Assembly (NCBI GenBank): GCA_035566435.1
Contig: DATMRF010000034.1
Location: 186,001-250,000, forward strand
Direction: 5' to 3'
DNA length: 64,000 nt
DNA from: DATMRF01 sp035566435
GTDB lineage: Bacteria; Verrucomicrobiota; Verrucomicrobiia; Limisphaerales; UBA8199
Part shown: positions 58,087 through 64,000 of the stretch, piece after piece
Position numbering within the stretch: the first letter of the stretch is position 1
Layout: each line of letters begins with the position of its first letter
Notes under the pieces: model-generated
Databases searched by the model: none
What the model was told of the DNA's origin: nothing
Seen by the model: the letters and a program-made list of their open reading frames with translations, nothing else
Program-made: the position numbers and the translations under genes

Positions 58087-58812
58087 ATGTGCGCTTTCGA
58101 ACTGATTCGTTTCGACGGACCTGACAGCCTGGCACAGGCCGTTTCCGCCGACTGGCTCAAGAACCTTCGGCAGTCAGCCGGCAGAGCCGCTCCTTATGGC
58201 GTCGCGCTTTTGGGAGGGCGCATTGCCGGCCGCCTTTATTCGGCCGTCGCCGGCTTGCCCAAAACCGCTGAGGTTCTCAATTTCGTCCATTTTTTCTGGA
58301 GCGACGAGCGCTGCGTGCCGCCGGATTCTCCCGAGAGCAATTTCGGTCTGGCGCGCGAACGATTATTTCAACCGTTGGCCATTCCCGAGCGCCAAATTCA
58401 TCGCCTGCGCGGGGAGGTGCCGCCGGAACAGGCGGCCGCAGAAGCGGAAGCCGAACTTCGTGCGCTGGCCTCTGTCTTCCCCGACGGCCAACCTGTGCTG
58501 GACTTGGTTTTCCTTGGGATGGGGGAGGATGGCCACGTCGCCTCTCTTTTTCCCGGCGAACCGGAGGCAGTGATGGCGAACCAAGCCGTTTTCCGCCCGG
58601 TAGTTGCCCCCAAACCGCCGCCTCACAGGATTACACTCGGCTACCCGGCGATTGCTGCGGCCCGTGAAGTTTGGGTCCTGGCCTCCGGCCCCGGAAAAGC
58701 GGGCGCCCTCCGTGAATCCTTTGCCCCAAACGGTCGCACCCCGCTCGCCCGCGTCCTCAACCTTCGCCACCAGACCAGGATCTTTACCGACATTTTTTCG
58801 GTTCCCACTTGA
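58087..58812 (+). CDS. pgl: 6-phosphogluconolactonase
   Basis: 241 residues from the ATG at 58087, chosen over a frame starting inside zwf. Typical DevB/Pgl blocks: VHFFWSDERCVPPDSPESNFGLARERL, FLGMGEDGHVASLFPG and the C-terminal RITLGYPAIAAAREVWVLASGPGKAGALRE. It hydrolyses the zwf product to 6-phosphogluconate. Second gene of a zwf-pgl unit. Confidence 0.93.
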   Translation: MCAFELIRFDGPDSLAQAVSADWLKNLRQSAGRAAPYGVALLGGRIAGRLYSAVAGLPKTAEVLNFVHFFWSDERCVPPDSPESNFGLARERLFQPLAIPERQIHRLRGEVPPEQAAAEAEAELRALASVFPDGQPVLDLVFLGMGEDGHVASLFPGEPEAVMANQAVFRPVVAPKPPPHRITLGYPAIAAAREVWVLASGPGKAGALRESFAPNGRTPLARVLNLRHQTRIFTDIFSVPT

Positions 58813-58997
58813 CGGGGAACAGATCGCGTGGAACCAGTACAGGTAGTCGCGGTTGGCGCCGCGGGCGCCGGCGCTGGTTCGCCGGGCGCAAGCGAATCTT
58901 TGAAAAGAAGAAATTGTTTGAACAAGTAGCGCCGCTGCTGTGTCGATGAGGGTGCAGTGCGCGAAGAATTTCGCTGTTCGTTTAGGGTTAGTATAGA

Positions 58998-59120
58998 GGT
59001 TTTGCTTGTAATGCGGTTCGAACAGCGAGCAAATAGTTGGCCGCATTACCCTTCTGAGCGCCTGGGTGAAGGCGTATAAACCTCGTCACCACTAAGAGCC
59101 GGATGCAAATCCGGCTCTTT
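58998..59120 (+). ncRNA. Candidate structured non-coding RNA or leader
   Basis: A 9-bp perfect stem GTAATGCGG (59008-59016) / CCGCATTAC (59041-59049), a small CGCC/GGCG hairpin near 59060-59075 and a terminator-like 11-bp hairpin AAGAGCCGGAT/ATCCGGCTCTT (59094-59119) followed by TGCTT. A TATAGA at about 58992-58997 could be a -10. Not a tRNA, tmRNA, SRP or RNase P by eye. It could be a small RNA, or an attenuator left over from another gene. Confidence 0.3.
59094..59119 (+). terminator. Terminator-like hairpin upstream of accA
   Basis: Perfect 11-bp stem with a GCAA tetraloop, followed by TGCTTGT. No coding gene ends directly before it (pgl ends 280 bp earlier). Confidence 0.7.
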
Positions 59121-59163
59121 GCTTGTACCGGCCTGCCCGGGCCCCAGTGAAAAAATATGGCGC

Positions 59164-59225
59164 GCGCGATTCCGATCCTGCGGTTGGTTTTTGCGGCCAG
59201 GCCCACGACTGGAATCGTGCGCCCC
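59164..59225. repeat. 62-bp double-palindrome repeat, copy B
   Basis: Same order of blocks as copy A at 30139-30200: GCGCGATTCCGATCCTGC, GGTTGGTTTTTGCGG, then CACGACTGGAATCGTGCGCCCC. About three quarters of positions agree by eye. Confidence 0.7.
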
Positions 59226-59269
59226 GTTCACGCCCGAAAACGGCGTTGCCTGCCCTCGCCGGAACGTTT

Positions 59270-60286
59270 ATGCTGGACCCGATGAAACATCAACTCGACT
59301 TCGAAAAGCCCCTTGCAGAGTTGCAGAGCAAGCTTGAGGAGTTGAAAAGTCACCCGGAAGCGCATTCCCTCGGCATCAGCGTCGAGCAGGAGGTTTCGTT
59401 GATCGAAAAGAAGCTCGAGGAAACCAAACGGCAGATCTTTCTCAATCTCAGCGCGTGGGACCGGATCAAGATCGCCCGCCATCCCAAGCGGCCGTTTACC
59501 CTCGACTACCTCAAATCCACATTTACCGACTTCGCCGAATTGCACGGCGACCGGCTGTTCGCCGAGGACCGCGCGGTCGTCGGCGGTTTTGCCTGCCTGG
59601 GACCGCACAAAGTGATGGTGATGGGCACCCAGAAGGGCCGGGATACCAAGGAAAACATTCTCCGCAATTTCGGCTCCGCCCACCCTGAAGGGTATCGTAA
59701 AGCCCTGAGGCTGATGAAACTCGCCGACAAATTTCACTTGCCCATCATTACCCTGATCGACACGGCTGGTGCCTACCCTGGTATCGGAGCCGAAGAGCGC
59801 CATATCGCCGAGGCTATCGCCGTTAATTTGCGCGAGATGATGCTGTTCGAAGTGCCGATTATCGCTGCGGTGATTGGCGAAGGGGGCTCGGGCGGCGCCC
59901 TTGGCATCGGTGTCGCCGACCGCGTCCTCATCATGGGAAACGCTTACTATTCTGTGATCAGCCCGGAAGGCTGTGCCGCCATCCTCTGGAAGGACCGCTC
60001 GGCCGCGCCGAAGGCCGCCGAGGCGCTGAAGATTACCGCCAACCACTTGCTGGAGCTCGGTTTGGTTGACGAGATCGTGCCTGAGCCGTTGGGCGGCGCG
60101 CATACCGATCCTGATGCCACCGCTGTGACTTTGCGCGATACTCTCCTCAAACATCTGGAACAACTGCTTGCGCTTCCCGGCGCCGACCGCTTGAAACAGC
60201 GCTACGCAAAGTTTCGAAGTTTCGGCCATTTTATGGAAAAACAGGCGACACCGGCCGACAAAGCGGCTGCCGATACCGCCGGCTAG
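59270..60286 (+). CDS. accA: Acetyl-CoA carboxylase carboxyltransferase subunit alpha
   Basis: 338 residues from the ATG at 59270 (MLDPMKHQLDFEKPL), with GGA seven bases upstream; a frame to 59123 would begin inside the repeat. N-terminal helical part IEKKLEETKRQIFLNLSAWDRIKIARHPKRP, then the carboxyltransferase core: FAELHGDRLFAEDRAVVGGFA, TLIDTAGAYPGIGAEERHIAEAIA, VIGEGGSGGALGIGVADRVLIM and YYSVISPEGCAAILWKD. It transfers carboxyl from biotin to acetyl-CoA, the first step of fatty-acid synthesis. The beta subunit and biotin carboxylase genes are not in this window. Confidence 0.95.
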   Translation: MLDPMKHQLDFEKPLAELQSKLEELKSHPEAHSLGISVEQEVSLIEKKLEETKRQIFLNLSAWDRIKIARHPKRPFTLDYLKSTFTDFAELHGDRLFAEDRAVVGGFACLGPHKVMVMGTQKGRDTKENILRNFGSAHPEGYRKALRLMKLADKFHLPIITLIDTAGAYPGIGAEERHIAEAIAVNLREMMLFEVPIIAAVIGEGGSGGALGIGVADRVLIMGNAYYSVISPEGCAAILWKDRSAAPKAAEALKITANHLLELGLVDEIVPEPLGGAHTDPDATAVTLRDTLLKHLEQLLALPGADRLKQRYAKFRSFGHFMEKQATPADKAAADTAG

Positions 60287-60350
60287 AGGCCATTCGGGGT
60301 CGTTCGAAGCGAACGCCGCGCGGGTAACACTCAACTCTCGACTGCCAATA

Positions 60351-61313
60351 GTGCTCTACCCCCTGACTTTTCGGCCGATTTTCAAAGAGCGTGTGTGGGG
60401 CGGCCGCAAGCTCCAGGAATTGTACCGGAAACCTCTGCCGCCGGGAGTGCCCATCGGCGAATCCTGGGAAATCAGCGATCGGCCGGGTGATGCGAGCGTG
60501 ATCGCCAACGGCCCGCTGGCAGGCAAAGACCTCCATTGGTTGATGCAAAATCATGGCCAGGAACTTCTGGGCGAAGCCAAACCCCAAGCCGACCGCTTTC
60601 CTTTGCTGGTCAAGCTGCTCGATGCCCGCGAAAAACTTTCGCTCCAGGTCCACCCGCCGGCGCAAAAGGCCCCCCAACTCGGTGGTGAGCCAAAAACCGA
60701 GATGTGGTACATCGCGGATGCCGCGCCCGGCGCCGAACTTTTTGTCGGCCTTAAACGCGGCGTCACCCGCGAGGAGTTCGAGCGCAAAGTTTCCGCTGGG
60801 ACGGTCGCGGATTGCTTTTATCGCGTGACGGTCAGCCCGGGCGATGCGATGTTCCTGCCCAGCGGGCGGGTTCACGCCGTGGGCGCAGAGCTGGTCATTT
60901 TTGAAATCCAGCAAAACTCCGATACGACCTATCGGGTTTTCGACTGGAATCGCGCCGGCCTGGATGGCAAACCCCGGCAACTGCACCTTGCCGAATCCCT
61001 CGCCAGCATCGACTTCAACGACTTTGAGCCGGCCCTCGTCCCCCGCGATGGCCGGACCCTGGATCATCTCGAGCACCGTCCCCTGGTCAACGATCCTCTA
61101 TTCAGGGTGGACGCCATCACCGCGACGGCGAGCGCGTCGATGCCCGTGGCTTCTAACTTGGGGATTATCGGTGTGGTCGAAGGCAAAGCTGCGGTCACCG
61201 GGGCAGGGGAGTCGCTTGAAGTGGCCAAAGGCGGTTTCTGTCTCCTGCCTGCTGCGCTGAAAGCCGAGCTTGTCCTGGAAGCCGGTGCCACCGTGTTGCT
61301 CGTCCAGGCCTGA
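60351..61313 (+). CDS. Mannose-6-phosphate isomerase, class I (ManA-like)
   Basis: 320 residues from a GTG at 60351. Type I PMI cupin with Gln and His in LSLQVHPP, Glu in KTEMWYIAD and His in SGRVHAVG, the zinc ligands. The sugar-side motif FEIQQNSDTTYRVFDWNR is kept. The N-terminus LYPLTFRPIFKERVWGGRKL is typical of the short bacterial form. It interconverts mannose-6-P and fructose-6-P. It follows accA by 64 bp on the same strand. Confidence 0.92.
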   Translation: MLYPLTFRPIFKERVWGGRKLQELYRKPLPPGVPIGESWEISDRPGDASVIANGPLAGKDLHWLMQNHGQELLGEAKPQADRFPLLVKLLDAREKLSLQVHPPAQKAPQLGGEPKTEMWYIADAAPGAELFVGLKRGVTREEFERKVSAGTVADCFYRVTVSPGDAMFLPSGRVHAVGAELVIFEIQQNSDTTYRVFDWNRAGLDGKPRQLHLAESLASIDFNDFEPALVPRDGRTLDHLEHRPLVNDPLFRVDAITATASASMPVASNLGIIGVVEGKAAVTGAGESLEVAKGGFCLLPAALKAELVLEAGATVLLVQA

Positions 61314-61438
61314 GGCCCTAACCATCACTGACGCTTCACGGGTCGTCCGCTTTTGTTCCTTGAATTAACCCAAAACCTGCCCGATGCTTCCAGTCGCACA
61401 GGTGAACACTCAAATCGGCCGCGCAGAATAATGCCCGC

Positions 61439-61861
61439 GTGAAACAGTTCCTCCAACGTTGGGTCATTAATACCCTTGCGGTGCTGACAGCGGTGTACAT
61501 CCTGCCAGGTACTATTCACTACGGAAAACCTCTGGACCTGCTCGTGGCTTCGCTGATCCTGGGCATCCTTAACGCCTTCCTGAGGCCCCTCCTCATGTTC
61601 CTTGCATTGCCGTTGCTGATCTTCACCCTCGGTTTATTTACCCTCGTCATTAACGCTCTGCTGCTTTATTTTGTCGGCCTGCTTCTGCGTCCCCACTTTT
61701 ACGTCGATGATTTTTGGGGTGCGTTCTGGGGCGCGTTGGTGATCAGCGTAGTCGCGATGCTGCTGAATACGCTGACCGGCGCGAATCGCGCCCATATCCG
61801 CTTCCAACATCGCCGCCGGCCGCCGGGCTCCGGTGGCGGCGGACCGGTGATCGATGTCTGA
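61439..61861 (+). CDS. Small membrane protein of the phage-holin-4-2 family (PF04020-like)
   Basis: 140 residues from a GTG at 61439. Four hydrophobic segments: INTLAVLTAVYILPG, LVASLILGILNAFLRPLLMFLALPL, TLGLFTLVINALLLYFVG and FWGAFWGALVISVVAMLLNTL. LNAFLRPLL and LPLxxxTLGLFxLVINAL are the hallmarks of this family, which despite its name is common on chromosomes and of unknown role. A basic, Gly-rich C-terminus ends GGGGPVIDV. Confidence 0.88.
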   Translation: MKQFLQRWVINTLAVLTAVYILPGTIHYGKPLDLLVASLILGILNAFLRPLLMFLALPLLIFTLGLFTLVINALLLYFVGLLLRPHFYVDDFWGAFWGALVISVVAMLLNTLTGANRAHIRFQHRRRPPGSGGGGPVIDV

Positions 61862-61967
61862 GCCCCGCCTCCTCCACACGCATTTCGGACTTCTACGAGA
61901 GGGTGAGAGCGGTAGGGACGCTGTCGACGAGCCGGTGCAACCGGAACCAGACTCGTTGTGGAAACGG

Positions 61968-62038
61968 TTGCAGGTTGAAAGTTACAAGTCGACGACCGCC
62001 GGCGTAACCAACTTGCAACCTTCAACTTACAACTGGTA
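61968..62038. repeat. Inverted GTTGCAGGTTGAAAGTTAC repeats
   Basis: GTTGCAGGTTGAAAGTTACAAGT at about 61968 and the related inverted ACTTGCAACCTTCAACTTAC at about 62011. Arms are similar but imperfect. Lies between the holin-like gene and trmB. Confidence 0.6.
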
Positions 62039-62114
62039 ACCGCGAAAACCTGCGCAGAAAAACGACATTTCCGCATATAGTCATTCAGCGCGCCGCATTG
62101 TTCACAGCTCGGAA

Positions 62115-62146
62115 CGGCGCGCTGCGGACAGCGCTCTCTACCGTGC
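62115..62146. repeat. GCGCGCTGTCC palindromic repeat, copy 2 (inverted)
   Basis: The complement reads CACGGTAGAGAGCGCTGTCC then GCAGCGCGCCG, about 27 of 31 positions like 54964-54993. Confidence 0.6.
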
Positions 62147-62767
62147 CGGACTGGGATTGAGTTGGTAACCCGAACGCAGCGTCCGGATCCCTCGTGCCCG
62201 GAAGTCTCTTTCAAAGTCCGTCAACAGCTCAGCCAGCTCCAGCGGCGTCTCGATCGTCCGGAACAGCGGGCTGGCCGCGAACACTGTTGTCATTTGCGCG
62301 AAATAGTCCTCATCATCCGTGCGCAAAAACACCGTGCCTTGCGGTGCGAGTGCATCACGCGCCAGGGCGGGGAAGTCGTCGTTGATCAACCGGTGACGGC
62401 GATGCTTCCGTTTCGGCCACGGGTCGGGGAAGTAAATGTGCACGGAGGCCGCAGAGTGCGCGGGCAGCAGGTACTGAAGGAAATAGGCGGACTCAATCCG
62501 GACGCCCCGTAAATTGATCAGCTCGGCGCGCCGGCCTTTCCGGTCGAGCTTGCGCATTCGTCCCAGCAAGCGTTCGACGCCGATGAAGTTGCGTTCGGGA
62601 TGCCGCTGGGCATGTTCGACCAGAAACGAGCCGTCGCCACTGCCGAGCTCGACCTCCAGCGGCCGGCCGTGAGAAAAAAGCCGGGCCGGCTCGATCCGCT
62701 CCAGAATCGACGGAAGCGGGTATATCAGGCTGGGCAACTCCGCTTTGGGAGCCGGGCTGGGTTGCAT
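62138..62767 (-). CDS. trmB: tRNA (guanine-N7-)-methyltransferase
   Basis: 209 residues from the ATG at 62767 (MQPSPAPKAELP); codons further up to 62806 are not family-like. SAM-binding motif VELGSGDGSFLVEHA, then NFIGVERLLGRMRKL, and the TrmB signature VHIYFPDPWPKRKHRRHRLINDDF. C-terminal TDFERDFRARG. It makes m7G46 in tRNA variable loops. It is near tRNA-Pro on the same strand but not fused to it. Confidence 0.93.
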   Translation of the reverse strand: MQPSPAPKAELPSLIYPLPSILERIEPARLFSHGRPLEVELGSGDGSFLVEHAQRHPERNFIGVERLLGRMRKLDRKGRRAELINLRGVRIESAYFLQYLLPAHSAASVHIYFPDPWPKRKHRRHRLINDDFPALARDALAPQGTVFLRTDDEDYFAQMTTVFAASPLFRTIETPLELAELLTDFERDFRARGIRTLRSGYQLNPSPAR

Positions 62768-62825
62768 GGAGAAAGTTAACAAGGGCAGAGAGCAGCAGGC
62801 AACCAATCGTCGGTCTGGACAAAAG

Positions 62826-62903
62826 TGGTCGGGGCGGTGAGATTCGAACTCACGACCTCTTGTACCCGAAACAAGCGCGCTAGCCAGGCTACGCTACGCC
62901 CCG
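62826..62903 (-). tRNA. tRNA-Pro (anticodon CGG)
   Basis: Full cloverleaf on the minus strand. Acceptor CGGGGCG/CGCCCCG, D-arm GCGT-AGCCTGGCTA-GCGC, anticodon stem CTTGT/ACAAG with loop TTCGGGT (anticodon CGG, reading CCG Pro codons), T-arm GTGAG-TTCGAAT-CTCAC, discriminator A and an encoded CCA end. Confidence 0.97.
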
Positions 62904-62992
62904 AACCCTGAAGTGGAGAAGATGCCGATTGGCATGGCTAATTGCAATGACGAAGTTGAGAATATTTAAATAACTTGCGTCCTTCCTCAATC

Positions 62993-63062
62993 GGGGCGGG
63001 GACGGCCACGTCCCCGTGTTTTTCTTTGCACCCACACCGTCAGGGGATGTGGCCGTCCCCAC
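62993..63062. repeat. GGGGACGGCCACGTCCCC palindromic repeats, direct and inverted copies
   Basis: GGGGCGGGGACGGCCACGTCCCCGT at 62993-63020 and GGGGATGTGGCCGTCCCCACC at 63041-63062, the latter in inverse orientation. Same family as 56334-56360. Confidence 0.7.
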
Positions 63063-63086
63063 CGCGATGAGTGGACCACTCCGGCT

Positions 63087-64000
63087 TCACCGATCCTCCG
63101 CCTCAAACGTCGCTACGATCGGCCGGTGGTCCGAGGCGATTCCCCAATTCGGTATTGTCTGCACGTAGGTCTCGTTCGTAACCCATTCTTTCGCCATCCC
63201 TGAGCTGAGCAGGATGAAGTCGATCCGGTTGTAGGTGTCCTCCGCCCCGTAATAGTGCGTCCATGTCACGTTGCGCGGTTCGGTAGAGGGGGCGGGGGAG
63301 CGGCCCCCATCCCCGTTTCGTTCGGCAGGACGCGTATCTACAAGCTTGCCTCGGTAACGTCCAAGGACGGCCTTTGTCGAGGCCGCGTCTTTAGTGTCGT
63401 TGAAATCGCCGAGGACCACCAGGTTGGCGTCGGCATTGGTCTCCAACCGCGCGTCAATATGCTCGCGAAGCAACTTCGCCTCCTCGAGCCGCATCTCGGC
63501 TTCGTCGGCGGAGAATACGGGTCGTTTGGACTTGAGGTGGGTAGTCAGCAGCGTGAAAGAGTAAGTCGGTGTCACCTGAATATCGACTTCCGCGAACCCA
63601 CGGCTCACCCGGAATCGCTTTCCGCTCAGCAGGAAACTGTCGTTGGTGTGCGGCCGCCGCGCGGTGAACGGGAACTTGCTTAGCACCGCGACGTGGATAT
63701 TCGTGTCGTACCCCGCGACGTCTTCCCAGAAAGGCAGGTCGAGGCCGTCCGTTCTCAGCGAGTCACGCAGTTCAAGCAGGGCGTTCGTTCCGCCCATCTC
63801 CTGCAAAGCGAGCACGTCGGGCTTCAGCGCCAGTATACTTTCGCGGACCTTGGTTCTGGACTCGGCTGATTTGGCAGGACGGTTTTCCGTCGCTTTGAGC
63901 AGATATCCTTCCACATTGTACGTGGCGACTCGAAACGTCTGCGCGCTGGCGGCCGCGCCAAAGAGCAGCAGCATGAGAAGTGCCTCGGGGCGAAGCCGGC
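63087..64000 (-). CDS. Secreted endonuclease/exonuclease/phosphatase family protein, 5' end probably outside the window
   Basis: At least 296 residues from an internal ATG at 63974; the frame is open to the window edge (codons RLRPEALL precede that Met), and the hydrophobic stretch LLMLLLFGAAASAQT reads as the tail of a signal peptide, so the true start is likely beyond 64000. EEP motifs: RVATYNVEGY (Asn), LALQEMGG (Glu metal ligand), LLTTHLKSKRP, VVLGDFNDT (Asp/Asn) and IASDHRPIVATFE (catalytic His). A metal-dependent phosphodiesterase fold; DNase, phospholipase or phosphatase activity cannot be distinguished. Confidence 0.9.
   Translation of the reverse strand, partial: RLRPEALLMLLLFGAAASAQTFRVATYNVEGYLLKATENRPAKSAESRTKVRESILALKPDVLALQEMGGTNALLELRDSLRTDGLDLPFWEDVAGYDTNIHVAVLSKFPFTARRPHTNDSFLLSGKRFRVSRGFAEVDIQVTPTYSFTLLTTHLKSKRPVFSADEAEMRLEEAKLLREHIDARLETNADANLVVLGDFNDTKDAASTKAVLGRYRGKLVDTRPAERNGDGGRSPAPSTEPRNVTWTHYYGAEDTYNRIDFILLSSGMAKEWVTNETYVQTIPNWGIASDHRPIVATFEAEDR

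Larger units (their letters stand above)
58813..59269. other. Gene-free region before accA containing a structured RNA candidate and a repeat
   Basis: 457 bp with no credible gene. It holds two stem structures ending in a strong hairpin (58998-59120) and copy B of the 62-bp double-palindrome repeat (59164-59225). Confidence 0.6.

Noticed and set aside
59008..59049. tRNA-like element (contains GGTTCGAA)
   Set aside because: No acceptor, D or anticodon arms can be drawn; only the T-loop-like string matches.

Overview
The window reads as a GC-rich chromosomal segment of a Verrucomicrobiota bacterium, probably of the Pedosphaera/Limisphaera type. This is inference from gene content. The pointers are a sigma factor placed directly before a Ser/Thr kinase with WD40 repeats, a prepilin-like protein with a degenerate H-X9-D(G) C-terminus, very large secreted lectin/Ig/CBM proteins with FFRL/FYRL-type C-termini, a DUF4380-like protein, a YXWGXW lipoprotein, and several families of short palindromic intergenic repeats.

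Layout. 1-3178: sigma factor plus kinase signalling pair (the kinase 3' end lies outside the window). 3395-3949: a decayed chimera whose N-terminus looks like a contractile-tail sheath protein and whose remainder looks like the AAA+ ATPase of an extracellular contractile injection system. 4000-7520: a complete 3.5 kb IS1-family transposon with 22-bp terminal inverted repeats and an 8-bp target duplication (GAAGGTTC). It carries a transposase, a translationally coupled 104-aa protein, a divergent ribbon-helix-helix protein, and a tandem pair of related membrane/coiled-coil proteins. 7813-21970: mostly secreted proteins (hyalin-like repeat protein with a CBM6-like domain, an unknown secreted protein, a transglutaminase-like protein, a DUF4380-like protein, a Spy-like lipoprotein, a SYLF protein, a prepilin-like protein), with three copies of a 54-bp repeat between them.

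22222-32927: membrane pyrophosphatase hppA, convergent recQ, GH51 arabinofuranosidase, Fpg glycosylase, a small unknown protein, and an esterase plus alcohol dehydrogenase pair. 33299-43456: a giant lectin/Ig secreted protein, mntH plus a universal stress protein with divergent mntR, mgtA, and an AI-2E-type permease. 43362-46386: a ytrA-like GntR/ABC operon with 4-bp stop/start overlaps and a clear AGTGTA/TACACT operator. 46582-48031: VOC protein, DUF6504-like protein, a tiny membrane protein and a YXWGXW lipoprotein.

48413-56263: an mdtABC-type RND efflux operon (adaptor and two pumps, no outer-membrane channel in the window). 56483-61861: zwf and pgl (oxidative pentose phosphate pathway), a structured RNA candidate, accA, manA-type isomerase, and a holin-4-type membrane protein. 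62138-64000: trmB, tRNA-Pro(CGG), and an endonuclease/exonuclease/phosphatase protein cut by the window end.

The best candidate for something undescribed is the passenger cargo of the IS1-family element. Also notable are the sheath/AAA+ chimera, a recQ frame that has lost its stop and runs about 1.3 kb antisense into hppA, and a gene-free structured segment before accA. All family names come from recognising motifs by eye; no database search was possible.
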